From CAXTTV01 sp964247295 (GTDB lineage: Bacteria; Chloroflexota; Ktedonobacteria; Ktedonobacterales; Ktedonobacteraceae), in NCBI GenBank assembly GCA_964247295.1, contig CAXTTV010000007.1, positions 1-54,880 of the forward strand: a stretch of 54,880 nt of DNA, written 5' to 3'. Shown one piece after another: positions 35,940-44,376 of this stretch; position 1 is the stretch's first letter; each line of letters opens with the position of its first letter. Position numbers and translations under genes: made by a program. The notes under the pieces are model-generated. The model was not told where the DNA came from, searched no databases, and saw nothing but the letters and a program-made list of their open reading frames with translations.

Positions 35940-36649
35940 AAAAATCATTTTTAGCATTGCTCTTTGGCGCTGGCACTCTTGCTTTAGCGCCTTTTTTCTT
36001 TTTCTATCTCAAAGGTAGACGGTTCGCTTTGCGAGACCGCTTACAGCATGCAGATGCTATCGTGGTCCTTGCCGGTACACGCGGTAATATTGAATTTCTG
36101 AGAGGCAAGATCGCTACAGCAGTGCATCTTTATCAAAATGGTTGGGCACCATACATTGTTTGTAGTGGCAGGTTCAGCGTCAAAGTAACCGATACACCAG
36201 ATCTTATCTCGATGTCTGAGCTACAAGAAGCGGTAGCCCTGGGTCGAATACAAGAGAAGGATGTCGCGCCAGCCGCCCGATCTTGGGACGTTGCGCTTGG
36301 AGCCCATTATATGTGTGACCAGGCTGTACAGATGGGGGTTCCACAAGATGCAGTCCTGATTGAGGGTGATTCCCTACACACAAAAGAAAACGCGGAGATG
36401 GTTCTGGCTCTGGCAAAAAAGCGCCAGATGCGGAGAATTATTCTTGTGACCTCTCCCTTCCACCAGAGACGTACATATCTCACCTTCGCGAAGGTACTTC
36501 AGCCTCATGGGATTGAGATCTTGAACTATTATGCCGACACTGGGGAATGGCACCCGGCCACATGGTTTCTCTCTCCTGAGTATCGCAAGTTGGTCCAGAG
36601 TGAAGAAGAACGAATAGAGAAGTATCGTGCGAAAGGTGATTTGCTCTAA
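35936..36649 (+). CDS. YdcF-like (DUF218/ElyC-SanA-YdcF) protein
   Basis: 237 aa: an N-terminal membrane anchor (4-25), then a DUF218 Rossmann-like domain with DAIVVLAGTRGN, YIVCSGRF, ENAEMVLALAKKRQMRRIILVTSPFHQRRTYLTF and a GEWHPATWF end. Members of this family are implicated in envelope or lipid-carrier metabolism (ElyC, SanA) and bind nucleotides or SAM. Coupled to the HTH-TPR regulator by a 4-nt overlap and followed by a terminator: a two-gene unit. Confidence 0.82.
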   Translation: MKKSFLALLFGAGTLALAPFFFFYLKGRRFALRDRLQHADAIVVLAGTRGNIEFLRGKIATAVHLYQNGWAPYIVCSGRFSVKVTDTPDLISMSELQEAVALGRIQEKDVAPAARSWDVALGAHYMCDQAVQMGVPQDAVLIEGDSLHTKENAEMVLALAKKRQMRRIILVTSPFHQRRTYLTFAKVLQPHGIEILNYYADTGEWHPATWFLSPEYRKLVQSEEERIEKYRAKGDLL

Positions 36650-36651
36650 AA

Positions 36652-36686
36652 AGGAACCCGCTAAATTGATGGTTTGGCGGGTTCCT
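36652..36686 (+). terminator. Terminator of the HTH-TPR/ydcF pair
   Basis: Perfect 10-bp AGGAACCCGC/GCGGGTTCCT stem (36652-36661 with 36677-36686), directly after the stop. Confidence 0.8.
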
Positions 36687-36808
36687 CATCTCCTAATCAG
36701 GATATGTATAATTGTGTGCATGAAATGTACACGAATTGTGCATATTGTATCTCCATTTTTCACCCCTAATCCCCTACTTGTCATGTACTCTTAGAGATGT
36801 AATCAGTA

Positions 36809-36988
36809 CTACTTTGTAGCTCTCTTTTCTAGATACTCATTAAAGTCCTGACGTTTAATTTTGTAGTCGCGCCCAAGCCTGTAGGCTTTTAGCTGCTTTT
36901 TACGAATCCAAGTTCTGACCGTTTCTTCGCCCACGCCGATCTCTTGAGCAATCTGCTCAACAGTAAGCCATTCTTGTTGTGTAGTCAT
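36809..36988 (-). CDS. Excisionase-type HTH protein, 59 aa
   Basis: ATG at 36988 to TAG at 36809. MerR-like helix-turn-helix of the helix_turn_helix_17/excisionase family: WLTVEQIAQEIGVGEETVRTWIRKKQL, then YRLGRDYKIKRQDFNEYLEKR, i.e. the usual recognition helix and wing. GGGGAA is a modest ribosome binding site. It may be a repressor or recombination directionality factor; minus orientation sets it apart from the plus-strand operon, like a lysogeny-type regulator divergent from what it controls. Confidence 0.8.
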   Translation of the reverse strand: MTTQQEWLTVEQIAQEIGVGEETVRTWIRKKQLKAYRLGRDYKIKRQDFNEYLEKRATK

Positions 36989-37178
36989 TTGAAATTCCCC
37001 AATATAATTATGTATTTTAAGGTAAGTATAGACTTTTTTAAGCCAGTAGTCAAAGATAGACTTCTATATGTTGACAAAATGGTAATTTATGGTGTATTAT
37101 GGTAAAAGTACAAGAGAAATGGCAATATCTGGTAATCAATCATGTTTTGAAGTATTGATTTGTAATTAACAGTAAAAA

Positions 37179-37204
37179 GCTCCTATGGCTGTAACCACAG
37201 GAGC
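37179..37204. terminator. Stem-loop in divergent regulatory region
   Basis: GCTCCTatGG/CCacAGGAGC (37179-37188 with 37195-37204), preceded by A5 and followed by TATTG. It lies between the divergent HTH gene and the following unknown gene; terminator or attenuator. Confidence 0.5.
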
Positions 37205-37217
37205 CTATTGAACCCGA

Positions 37218-37260
37218 ACTACAGCCTGGTCTAGCCTGGAAAACTGCCCAGAGCTGTAGT
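37218..37260. repeat. Inverted repeat before the 37292 gene
   Basis: ACTACAGC/GCTGTAGT, 8 bp perfect (37218-37225 with 37253-37260), 32 bp before the likely ATG. Possible operator or leader hairpin. No gene in 36989-37291. Confidence 0.45.
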
Positions 37261-37291
37261 GAAACCACCAGCGTTGTCGCCGTCGGGATCT

Positions 37292-38053
37292 ATGTATAGC
37301 ATAACCTATACCGGCCCCGGCACGCAAGATGCATTTAGTGCTATTGCGCTATTGCACAGAAAGGGGCCAAAAATGGCTAGTTCTCTTTTCCAACGGATTG
37401 GATATAACCGCTTCTGCTTTGACGCATCTGTGTTAAGCGCAGAGCCCATTGACGCTAGCGATCTCTCCAGCCTGAAAGAGGCTGCCAGTCAAGATGGCCT
37501 GAGCTATGGACACATCGTCAAAGATCTAGGTTCTGGATGCTATCTTCTCCACATCTCATCAGATCCAGACTGTTTACCCTCATTCTTTTATACCCTCGTG
37601 CTCTCAGACGAAGATCTGTTAACCGCACTTCCCTGGGATTGCCGTTTGGCATCGCTTACCCCGCAGGAGATTGTGCGCCGCCTTGAAGCCTCTGGTATGG
37701 ATGAAGAAGACCTGAGTTCTGATTTCGATGAGGACGAGGAAGAACAGGAACTGCTCCCGCTTCCTGAAATCAGCTTTGAGAGATCCGAGGTTGAGCAGGC
37801 TCTCCAACATGCCCACCCCAGGCAGGTGCAGCGTAAGCTCCTTGCTCTGGCTCTCAATCAGATCCACTCCGATATCACAGAGACCTATGGGGTTGCAAAG
37901 TCCTACCTCTCGGACCTGTTCGATAGGGTGCTTGATATCCAGAGCTGGCACAAGGATCATCCGAAGCATCCTCTCGTGATGGTCTCGCATGGTTCCCCCT
38001 CAAACGGTTTCGCCTGGGGCTTGAACATGGGCTTGCCTGTATCGCTCGCATAA
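37292..38053 (+). CDS. Unknown protein, 253 aa, acidic linker
   Basis: Start at ATG 37292 (a GTG at 37259 is in frame but inside a hairpin). The N-terminal half is compact alpha/beta with GCYLLHISSDPDCLPSFFYTLV; residues 150-168 are a strongly acidic linker (DFDEDEEEQE); the C-terminal half is helical (QVQRKLLALALNQIHSDI). No family recognised. It is the first gene of the long plus-strand run. Confidence 0.6.
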   Translation: MYSITYTGPGTQDAFSAIALLHRKGPKMASSLFQRIGYNRFCFDASVLSAEPIDASDLSSLKEAASQDGLSYGHIVKDLGSGCYLLHISSDPDCLPSFFYTLVLSDEDLLTALPWDCRLASLTPQEIVRRLEASGMDEEDLSSDFDEDEEEQELLPLPEISFERSEVEQALQHAHPRQVQRKLLALALNQIHSDITETYGVAKSYLSDLFDRVLDIQSWHKDHPKHPLVMVSHGSPSNGFAWGLNMGLPVSLA

Positions 38054-38156
38054 ACCCCTCTTTTTAACCCGCTTAAGGGATGGTTGTCCCTGTCGTGCGT
38101 TTTCTGGATAGCGTTCTCATATTCTCGCAAACCATCTAAGAAAGAAGGAGTACCGT

Positions 38157-38486
38157 ATGGCTCAGGTGATCTCATTTCCGCTCTCTGCCGACGACGTAAA
38201 AGAGCTCGAAGGATTTCAGGCTCAGTTACAGAATAAGTCCAATGAGGCAGAAAAAAATAATAAGGTTGCCCTCCACAACGTCTACGTTCAGATTATGAAA
38301 ACCACAGATCTCAAAATTACTAGCGCGAAGAACCGGGCAACCCGTGAAGAGGCTGCCGCGCGGAATCGTCGCCAGAAGGAAATGCGGAAGGCCGCACGCG
38401 CTAAGCTGCAATATGGTGCAACGAACACTGCACAGCCTATCGCATCTACGACGGCAACGAGCACTACCGCCAACGTGAAGCCGTAA
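38157..38486 (+). CDS. Small coiled-coil protein, 109 aa
   Basis: ATG 38157 with GAAGGAG upstream. Residues 10-80 are charged and helical (LEGFQAQLQNKSNEAEKNNKV and RNRRQKEMRKAARAKLQ, split), the end is Thr/Ala-rich. No family. It may be a structural or DNA-binding partner of the membrane protein that follows at 38651. Confidence 0.6.
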   Translation: MAQVISFPLSADDVKELEGFQAQLQNKSNEAEKNNKVALHNVYVQIMKTTDLKITSAKNRATREEAAARNRRQKEMRKAARAKLQYGATNTAQPIASTTATSTTANVKP

Positions 38487-38489
38487 GGA

Positions 38490-38537
38490 TCGCTTTCGGT
38501 TCGCAATGGGTTCACATTCCTACATAAGTGAAAGCGA
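38490..38537 (+). repeat. Inverted repeat in 38487-38650 gap
   Basis: TCGCTTTC/GAAAGCGA, 8 bp (38490-38497 with 38530-38537), right after the stop of the coiled-coil gene; weak terminator or operator. Confidence 0.4.
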
Positions 38538-38650
38538 CCCCAAAGCGAACCCGATCCGACCCTATACCGATCTAGAGAGCTCAGAGTTTTGAGCGAGTTT
38601 TCCGGGGTTTGCCCTGATTTATCGATACCAGCAAAAAAGGAGAATAAATC

Positions 38651-39664
38651 GTGTCAAATATGCCGCCCCCATCGGGGACGCAAGGCTCAGCAGGGAACAC
38701 GCCTGCACCTTCAACGACTGTACAGACCGTCACTGGACCATTGCCAGCCCAGCCGACCACATCAAAGCGTTCGGCCATCACTGGATTTTTTAGCCGGGCT
38801 GTCAGCGCGGTTGCAAGTAAGGCCCTGACACCCATTCAGCGAGTCGGGGAACTGGTGGACCAGTCAGGCCAGCCGATCAACGTCACTATTCCAGGCCCAC
38901 AAGCTCCAGAGACCGCCGATCAGCGGGTCGAGCGATACCGGCGGACGGTGGAGAAGCTAGACGATGATAAAGAGTCCTGGTTAGACTTCCTGGTGCGTTG
39001 GTTTCTGACCATAAATGCCTACCTGTGGCCGATCTGGATCGCCTACGCAATTGGCAATGAGATAGGAGCCGCCTATGGAGGGCGGTGGGACTGGGGCGAT
39101 CCCTACAGTGTTGGAATGCACTCAGGAAGTCTGGCCGTCGAATTCGTGCTTGCCGGGTTGTCATTCGCGACTGCTCACGCTCTAGCGAAAGCCTTTATAG
39201 ACAATTCCTATATCAGTAAGGCTGTGCTGGCAGCCCTCTTCTTCCTCTTGCTCTCCACCATTTCTGGTGTTTCCCAGTGGTACATCTTGACGCAACATAT
39301 CCAGATGACCATGACGACCGTGATTGCTGGACACGCTGTGACAACCACCGATGGGGCGGCAGTCACTCAAGGGCTCTTCCGGACGCTTATTGGCCCGGCT
39401 GTTGATGTTGGAAGCCTGATCTTCCTTTCGATCATGAAGATCAAGTCCCTCAAGAAAGAACTGGCAAAGCTGGAACTGAAGGCCGCTGCCATCCAGCAAC
39501 TGAACATGAAAGAGATTGAGGTAGAACGCGCCAGCACGGACGCTCAGCAAACACGCGAACGAAACAGCTTGATCATGGAAATGGAACGCATGAACCTGGA
39601 GGATGTCCGCAATAAGATGCAAGGCCAGATGAACGGCAACAATGGGAACCAGGCTCGCTGGTAG
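38651..39664 (+). CDS. Four-helix membrane protein with cytosolic coiled coil
   Basis: 337 aa from GTG 38651 (AAGGAG 9 nt upstream). A Pro/Thr-rich N-terminus (1-95), then membrane helices near 115-138, 160-183, 190-210 and 240-262, then a charged coiled coil (265-325, KIKSLKKELAKLELKAAAIQ) ending in Gln/Asn-rich sequence. No family recognised. The plan resembles anchoring or channel proteins of transfer or phage-entry machinery, but that is only analogy. It is followed after 24 bp by the 162-aa gene. Confidence 0.65.
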   Translation: MSNMPPPSGTQGSAGNTPAPSTTVQTVTGPLPAQPTTSKRSAITGFFSRAVSAVASKALTPIQRVGELVDQSGQPINVTIPGPQAPETADQRVERYRRTVEKLDDDKESWLDFLVRWFLTINAYLWPIWIAYAIGNEIGAAYGGRWDWGDPYSVGMHSGSLAVEFVLAGLSFATAHALAKAFIDNSYISKAVLAALFFLLLSTISGVSQWYILTQHIQMTMTTVIAGHAVTTTDGAAVTQGLFRTLIGPAVDVGSLIFLSIMKIKSLKKELAKLELKAAAIQQLNMKEIEVERASTDAQQTRERNSLIMEMERMNLEDVRNKMQGQMNGNNGNQARW

Positions 39665-39688
39665 AGCTGTGAAAGGAGGTGAGAAACC

Positions 39689-40177
39689 ATGAGGCTCTCC
39701 AGAGAGCAGACCGACGCCCTCTTGCATCTGCATGCAACATCGCTTCAGATCAGTAATCTGACAGAGGTAGACCAGCACCCCTTTACCTACCAGCTAGAGT
39801 ACCGGGGGCAAATCTATACCGCATGCGTGCTTAGTCGATCCTGGGACTACTGGGAACACCGGTTAGGGGTCCATGCGCCTCACCTCTCAATGCTTATTGT
39901 CAGTAAGCATGATAGCTGTTTACCGATTCCTGTCTTAGAGATTGGCAGTGAGGGCTACTTTTATAAAGAGAAGGAGCGCCCCAAGTTCTTCGATCCCAGA
40001 GCTAGGCGGACCAAGAAAACAGCACTCGTGTTTCTGGGGGCGCTTCTCAGTGGAGACCAGCAGGCATTTGACGCCTTGAAACGCATGCATATCAGCTCAC
40101 GAAAACGCTGTAAGCGGCGGCTTGAGGGGCTCTTGGAAGAGAGGCCGGGGCGTCCATTGCTGGTCGTGAAAACCTGA
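39689..40177 (+). CDS. Unknown basic protein, 162 aa
   Basis: ATG 39689 after GAAAGGAGGTGAG, an excellent ribosome binding site. Soluble; the middle has GYFYKEKERPKFFDPRARRT, and the C-terminus is strongly basic (RKRCKRRLEGLLEERPGR), suggesting nucleic-acid binding. No family. Ends at a perfect terminator. Confidence 0.6.
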   Translation: MRLSREQTDALLHLHATSLQISNLTEVDQHPFTYQLEYRGQIYTACVLSRSWDYWEHRLGVHAPHLSMLIVSKHDSCLPIPVLEIGSEGYFYKEKERPKFFDPRARRTKKTALVFLGALLSGDQQAFDALKRMHISSRKRCKRRLEGLLEERPGRPLLVVKT

Positions 40178-40193
40178 CACCTATTGATATCCG

Positions 40194-40230
40194 AAAGCCA
40201 CCATTTCCACTCTGGAAGTCTGGTGGCTTT
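40194..40230 (+). terminator. Terminator, 10-bp perfect stem
   Basis: AAAGCCACCA/TGGTGGCTTT (40194-40203 with 40221-40230), then TCTG; lies between the 162-aa and 121-aa genes. Confidence 0.75.
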
Positions 40231-40247
40231 TCTGTTGGAGGAAATGT

Positions 40248-40613
40248 ATGACAAACCTAACAAGAGAAGCATTTGAGAGAGACCCGCGTGCCAAAGAGTT
40301 GCGTACCATCTGCTTGGAGATAGCTGGATCGGTAGATAACATTGTTGAGCAGAAAAATGGAGCGTGGAATGGAATGGAATGGAATATCATTCAGCGTCTC
40401 TATGAGCGCCTGATTGGAATGGAGATTTCTCCTACCATCAAAGCGGGGCTTGACGCTTCTGCGTATGAACATCCCCTCACGATGGCGGAGTATGTGGCAG
40501 GCCAGTGGGTTGAGCGGCTCAACAAAATACATTCTTGGGAGGAGCTGCAAGGAGATTTCATCTTTATGCGCTCTTACGTCAATATGACGTATCGGTTTCT
40601 TGATGCTGATTAG
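40248..40613 (+). CDS. Unknown helical protein, 121 aa
   Basis: ATG 40248 after TTGGAGG. Helical and acidic with aromatic residues. A 5-bp TGGAA tandem repeat (about 40365-40384) encodes WNGMEWN, which may be slippage-prone. No family recognised. Confidence 0.55.
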   Translation: MTNLTREAFERDPRAKELRTICLEIAGSVDNIVEQKNGAWNGMEWNIIQRLYERLIGMEISPTIKAGLDASAYEHPLTMAEYVAGQWVERLNKIHSWEELQGDFIFMRSYVNMTYRFLDAD

Positions 40614-40643
40614 AAGGTGACTCGTTGGATCGAAGAAAGGTGA

Positions 40644-41141
40644 ATGAGGATGATTATCAAGCACGTTGGGGCCAATGAAATGTTATTAGATGGGTTCGAT
40701 CTTCTGGCGCGAGTTGAAGGCGATCCTGACTGGTCCTATAAAACGGAAACGTACTCCACTGGCAAAGAGGAAACAACCCTGTATTATCAGGCACACTTTG
40801 CCACCATCGTTGTCACCCGTGTCAATGGCGAGTTAGAGGAGAAATATCCTGCCAGGAACAATAAACGCGCTCGTTATGCCAATCTGGGTGAGGTGATTGC
40901 AGCGCACCGCGACCGGCCATCACTCCTGATTCCCATTGAGATGAAACAAAAGTATGGGTGGGTGCCAAAAGCCATACCTGGTCCCTGTGTCGTGGTGATA
41001 CCCACTATCTCGCTCACGGATGCAGAGCTCGCCGCATTAGAGCATGTTGCCAGCGAGAATGGGATAGACCTGGAAACCTTGATTACTGATACCCTCAAGG
41101 ATCTGGCAGCACAACAGCTCCCGATACCCGTTGGGGAATAG
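40644..41141 (+). CDS. Unknown protein, 165 aa
   Basis: ATG 40644, or 40650, which sits at better spacing from GAAAGG. N-terminal beta-rich half, C-terminal LTDAELAALEHVASENGIDLE-like helices resembling a ribbon-helix or coiled segment. Contains IPGPCVVVIPTISL. No family recognised. Confidence 0.55.
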   Translation: MRMIIKHVGANEMLLDGFDLLARVEGDPDWSYKTETYSTGKEETTLYYQAHFATIVVTRVNGELEEKYPARNNKRARYANLGEVIAAHRDRPSLLIPIEMKQKYGWVPKAIPGPCVVVIPTISLTDAELAALEHVASENGIDLETLITDTLKDLAAQQLPIPVGE

Positions 41142-41189
41142 AAACAGTCTTGAGCATACCAGTGAATAGGAAAGAAGGAACACACACAG

Positions 41190-41420
41190 ATGCAGAACAT
41201 TGCAGAAATCAAAAGCGACTTATTGACGGTGAGCGAGGTCGCTCGCGAATTGCGTTGGGACGACACCACAGTTCGTCGCAATATTAAGAACGGTGCGATC
41301 CCTACATGGGCTGTCGTCACCTTACCCCACAAAGGGGATCGACAAGCGTATCGGATTAAACACATATGGCTTGACCGCCTGATTGCAGGTAAAGATACCA
41401 GCAAGCCTAAAGAGCAATAA
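41190..41420 (+). CDS. Excisionase-type HTH protein, 76 aa
   Basis: DNA-binding protein of the helix_turn_helix_17/excisionase type: LLTVSEVARELRWDDTTVRR is the HTH and NIKNGAIPTWAVV the wing start. GAAAGAAGGA precedes the ATG at 41190. It is one of three such proteins in the element (others at 36809 and 51575) and probably regulates the neighbouring operon rather than excision. Confidence 0.78.
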   Translation: MQNIAEIKSDLLTVSEVARELRWDDTTVRRNIKNGAIPTWAVVTLPHKGDRQAYRIKHIWLDRLIAGKDTSKPKEQ

Positions 41421-41478
41421 AACATCAAAAAAAGTGGCCCTGCCCAGTCACCAAACCGAGAGCAGGAGCCGATCAACG

Positions 41479-41520
41479 GATGTCACCGTCTGATGCAAGT
41501 ATAGCACAACCGGTGACATC
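41479..41520 (+). terminator. Stem-loop before the lysozyme-like gene
   Basis: GATGTCACCG/CGGTGACATC, perfect 10 bp (41479-41488 with 41511-41520), then TCTGCTTTTA. Terminator of the HTH gene or attenuator of the next. Confidence 0.6.
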
Positions 41521-41543
41521 TCTGCTTTTAAAAGGAGAAACGG

Positions 41544-42161
41544 ATGTCCCCATTCAAACAGACCCTCGTGACAGGGGTACTTTTACTGATCGCTGTTGCC
41601 GTCGTCTTAGGATTGATTCGCGTTGCGTTGCTTACTCAGGGGCGGCCACTACCAGCGCCGGCTCTGGTCCAGGTAGCCCATGCTCAAGACCGGTCTCCCG
41701 ATACGGTCATTGGCGCTCCTAGTGTCACCCCGAAGTTTATCAATCAGGTTCTGGCAAAAGCCCATTCACCCGCCAGCGGGACCGGTCAGGCCCTCTATGA
41801 TCTGGGAAAACGATATCAGATTGACCCGGCATATGCTCTAGCTTTCTTCCAGCACGAGAGCGGGTATGGCAAAGAGGGCATGGCGGCGCGTACGCACTCG
41901 CTCGGGAACCTCCGATGTATGCCCGAGTACCGCTGTCTGGAAGAGGGGGGTGGCTACGCCACCTTTGACTCCTGGCAGCAAGGATATGGAGCCTGGTACA
42001 GGTTGATAGGCGACCTCTACATTCGCGAGTGGGGGTGCTCAACAGTGGAACAAATCATTCCCCACTACGCGCCACAAGCGGACCATAACGACGAATTTGC
42101 TTACATCCAATCGGTCCAGACGGCGGTTGAGGGGTACAGAGCCGGGAGGACAGAGGTATGA
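41544..42161 (+). CDS. Membrane-anchored glucosaminidase/lysozyme-like protein
   Basis: 205 aa: one N-terminal membrane helix (8-30), a linker, then a lysozyme-fold domain of the mannosyl-glycoprotein endo-beta-N-acetylglucosaminidase type. YQIDPAYALAFFQHESGYG holds the probable catalytic Glu105; SLGNLRCMP and YATFDSWQQGYGAWYRLI follow as in the family. It would cut peptidoglycan outside the membrane, as expected for a transfer, entry or release apparatus. AAAAGGAG precedes ATG 41544. Its stop overlaps the next gene (ATGA). Confidence 0.8.
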   Translation: MSPFKQTLVTGVLLLIAVAVVLGLIRVALLTQGRPLPAPALVQVAHAQDRSPDTVIGAPSVTPKFINQVLAKAHSPASGTGQALYDLGKRYQIDPAYALAFFQHESGYGKEGMAARTHSLGNLRCMPEYRCLEEGGGYATFDSWQQGYGAWYRLIGDLYIREWGCSTVEQIIPHYAPQADHNDEFAYIQSVQTAVEGYRAGRTEV

Positions 42162-42448
42162 TGATCGCGTTTGTGATCCTGGGTCTGATCCTGGGGATCA
42201 TTGGGGCGTTATGGATCACGCAGCCACGTCCACCGGCTGTTTCCCGACGGATGTCACCACCGGAACCAATCCAGTTAGTCTCCAGGTCTTCAGTCTCTGG
42301 TATCGTGACCATGAATTGCTCACAATGCGGATCGCCATTTGAGTCAGGGGACGCCTATTGCGATGAATGCGGCAAGCCTCTGGGACCCGCTCTCAGGAAG
42401 ACGCTTCCGTTGGCTCGTGGAGGAAGGAGGCCCGACCGTGGCGCTTAA
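42158..42448 (+). CDS. Membrane-anchored zinc-ribbon protein, 96 aa
   Basis: One membrane helix (2-22), a Pro-rich linker, then a double-CxxC zinc ribbon NCSQCGSPFESGDAYCDECG (about 53-72), and a basic end. Overlaps the lysozyme-like gene by 4 nt and the next gene by 11 nt, so all three are co-translated. The zinc ribbon faces the cytosol or outside depending on helix orientation. No specific family. Confidence 0.68.
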   Translation: MMIAFVILGLILGIIGALWITQPRPPAVSRRMSPPEPIQLVSRSSVSGIVTMNCSQCGSPFESGDAYCDECGKPLGPALRKTLPLARGGRRPDRGA

Positions 42449-42704
42449 CCCGATTGAACTGGTGGTACAACAGGCCAGCGCTCCCGATCCGCAGAATGAT
42501 CCTGCTGGTGTTCGCCAATTGATCAAAATCCTTCAGGATCTTCAAACAACCGAAGGGGTCTATGCCCCTCTCTCTATGGATCTACTCGATGAGTATCCCA
42601 TGTTACGGGCATATACAACGCTTGAAGACGCGATCCAGGATCTGTGTGCCCAGGATGGGCTTGCCCAGTATTCGCGCAAGAAAGCCACATTCAGGCCGCA
42701 TTGA
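42438..42704 (+). CDS. Unknown small protein, 88 aa
   Basis: GTG 42438 after GGAGGAAGGAGG. Acidic, helical (ELVVQQASAPDPQNDPAGVR), no membrane segment. Overlaps the zinc-ribbon gene by 11 nt. No family recognised. A longer ATG frame from 42339 would run inside the previous gene and is not supported. Confidence 0.5.
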   Translation: MALNPIELVVQQASAPDPQNDPAGVRQLIKILQDLQTTEGVYAPLSMDLLDEYPMLRAYTTLEDAIQDLCAQDGLAQYSRKKATFRPH

Positions 42705-42795
42705 AACTCCCGTCGATCCGACGGGAACGTCAGCAGGCGATCCGGCTCTTCATCGAGCTGGACGCCCGAAGCTTTCTTTAAGGGGGAAGTACACC

Positions 42796-42956
42796 ATGAG
42801 ACATCTGCGGCTTCTGTTTGCGGGTATTGCCGTATTGCCATCTTGTTTGCGGCGATGGCGGTGTGGAGTTTCCTCTCTGGTGGTTGGGTTGGGATTGCTC
42901 TAGGCCTTCTCAACAGCATTGGATCAGCGGCTTTTCTTTTGATGATAACAAGGTAA
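42796..42956 (+). pseudogene. Small two-helix membrane protein with apparent frameshift
   Basis: ATG 42796 has a good AGGGGGAAG site, but its frame stops at 42903 with odd Arg/Cys-rich sequence. A neighbouring frame, open to TAA 42954-42956, gives a convincing membrane protein (FAAMAVWSFLSGGWVGIALG and SIGSAAFLLMITR). A one-base shift between about 42820 and 42850 joins them. Either frameshift mutation, sequencing error or a short gene from ATG 42855. Confidence 0.45.
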
Positions 42957-42965
42957 AAAGGAGGA

Positions 42966-43685
42966 ATGAAGGTGGCAAATACCTATGGTGCTCAGAAGGT
43001 TGAGCAACTTCCCAGGTTGCTTTCTGATGAAACCTATCTGGATGTGGCAGTCAGATACTGGTCGGGTCGAGCCTTAGCAGAACTCCTGGAGTATGAGAGA
43101 CCAATTACGGAGTCAGGGATCAGTGATACATTTTTGATCGAACTTGAAGAGGAGCTCGATGAGCAATGCGATGGTCGCGATTGCGATTGCGAGGACATTC
43201 TCGAAGAGTACGAATCCCTGGCAGATGTTGTGGAACAAATGGCGGTGAAATGGGGCCAGAGTCTTATGAATGGATGTGATCCCTGGAACGTCAATGGAGG
43301 GGATACAAGCTCACCTACGCCCACGCGGGAACGTTTGGAGAAGCTCTCCCAATTGCGGAACGACGAAACCTACCTGGAAAAGGCCACACGCTACTGGTCT
43401 GGCCGCGTGCTCGTCGAGCAGCCTGATTCGCACCAAAAAACGCATACCACATGGGACCGCCCGATTGCGCGAGACGGCATAGCTGAGACCTTTCTCAATG
43501 AGCTTGGGGACATGCTTGATGCGTTTCTTGAGGATGAGGAAGACGACACACTAGACAAGGTGATCAAAGCATGTTCACCTCTCGCCAACAAGATTGAAAA
43601 GCGAGTCGTGAGGCTTGGGAAAACCCTTCTAAAAGAAAATTGTAAGAAGATGAACAACAAGCTTCTGAAGGAGGGAAAAGCCTGA
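42966..43685 (+). CDS. Two-repeat unknown protein, 239 aa
   Basis: Internal duplication: unit 1 (about 13-105) and unit 2 (about 125-225) share DETYLxxAxRYWSGRxL, (E/D)RPIxxxGIxxTFLxEL and an acidic helix near 62-80 and 182-196, then a basic helix. A Cys-rich CDGRDCDCEDI loop marks unit 1 only. No family recognised. Start ATG 42966, or GTG 42972 at better spacing from AAGGAGG. It overlaps the next gene's start (TGATG), so the pair is co-translated with the membrane protein. Confidence 0.65.
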   Translation: MKVANTYGAQKVEQLPRLLSDETYLDVAVRYWSGRALAELLEYERPITESGISDTFLIELEEELDEQCDGRDCDCEDILEEYESLADVVEQMAVKWGQSLMNGCDPWNVNGGDTSSPTPTRERLEKLSQLRNDETYLEKATRYWSGRVLVEQPDSHQKTHTTWDRPIARDGIAETFLNELGDMLDAFLEDEEDDTLDKVIKACSPLANKIEKRVVRLGKTLLKENCKKMNNKLLKEGKA

Positions 43686-44104
43686 TGCTGACGGAAAGTG
43701 AGAAGCAAGAAATACAGCAGCAGGTTCAGCAGGGAGTGGCTTGCTACAAAGAGCTGATCAGACAGAATGGCCTTGAGCCCGATGACAAGCTGGTCACTAT
43801 CATGACCCTGGAGCTTTCCACCCGCATGGTTCAGGAGTATGAAGCAAAGAAAGACCTTGCCGTAAAAATAAAGATGATGCAGCAGCACCAGCAACGCGAG
43901 GGCATGAATGAGATCACAGAGAGCGGGGGACGGATGCGTCTGATCATCTGTCCACTGCTTGCGGCCTTCTGTGTCCTTATGGCCTGGTTGAACTTCAGTC
44001 ACGCAAACCTTCCCATGGGTTTGATCTTCAGTGTGGGGGCTCTGGCCTTTCTGCTGATGCTGGTCCTGGGAGCGATCTTTGATCGGCCTACTGGGAGGAA
44101 ATGA
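43685..44104 (+). CDS. Membrane protein, cytosolic helix plus two C-terminal helices
   Basis: 139 aa: Gln/Glu-rich amphipathic helix 1-75, then membrane helices at about 85-102 and 110-131. The ATG overlaps the previous stop (TGATG). Tail-anchored topology suggests it tethers a cytosolic partner, plausibly the two-repeat protein. No family recognised. Confidence 0.6.
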   Translation: MLTESEKQEIQQQVQQGVACYKELIRQNGLEPDDKLVTIMTLELSTRMVQEYEAKKDLAVKIKMMQQHQQREGMNEITESGGRMRLIICPLLAAFCVLMAWLNFSHANLPMGLIFSVGALAFLLMLVLGAIFDRPTGRK

Positions 44105-44290
44105 ATGAACGTCGTTAGATACGCTTACTCAGGCGGATACGAGTTGTGCGAGAAATGTGCTCTGAAGGCTGGCCTTCAAGATCCACATAATGAAACCTGT
44201 GAGGCCGCAGCCATCTTTAGATATTCTGAAGTTGATAGCGATTGTGTCTGTGACAGTTGTCACAAGGTCTTTCTTGAAAAGAATGTGTAG
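44105..44290 (+). CDS. Small Cys-rich protein, 61 aa
   Basis: Adjacent to the previous stop. CEKCALKAG, then CEAAAIF, then CVCDSCHKVF: two CxxC pairs plus His, consistent with a zinc-binding fold. No specific family; similar proteins are common in phages as DNA or RNA-binding accessory factors. Confidence 0.55.
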   Translation: MNVVRYAYSGGYELCEKCALKAGLQDPHNETCEAAAIFRYSEVDSDCVCDSCHKVFLEKNV

Positions 44291-44339
44291 TATCCCGGCG
44301 AGAAGAGGCGCAAGCCCTTCGGCTGGTGATAACGAAAGG

Positions 44340-44360
44340 ATCATCTCAGGCGCTTTTCCT
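44340..44360 (+). repeat. 21-bp leader repeat, copy 1
   Basis: ATCATCTCAGGCGCTTTTCCT, split as ATCATCTCAGG and CGCTTTTCCT; matches 44617-44637 at 20 of 21 positions and lies 17 bp before the 44377 gene. Confidence 0.7.
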
Positions 44361-44376
44361 CATGAAGGAGATACAT

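Noticed and set aside
42339..42437. ATG start at 42339 for the 88-aa gene
   Set aside because: It lies deep in the zinc-ribbon gene; GTG 42438 has the strong Shine-Dalgarno.
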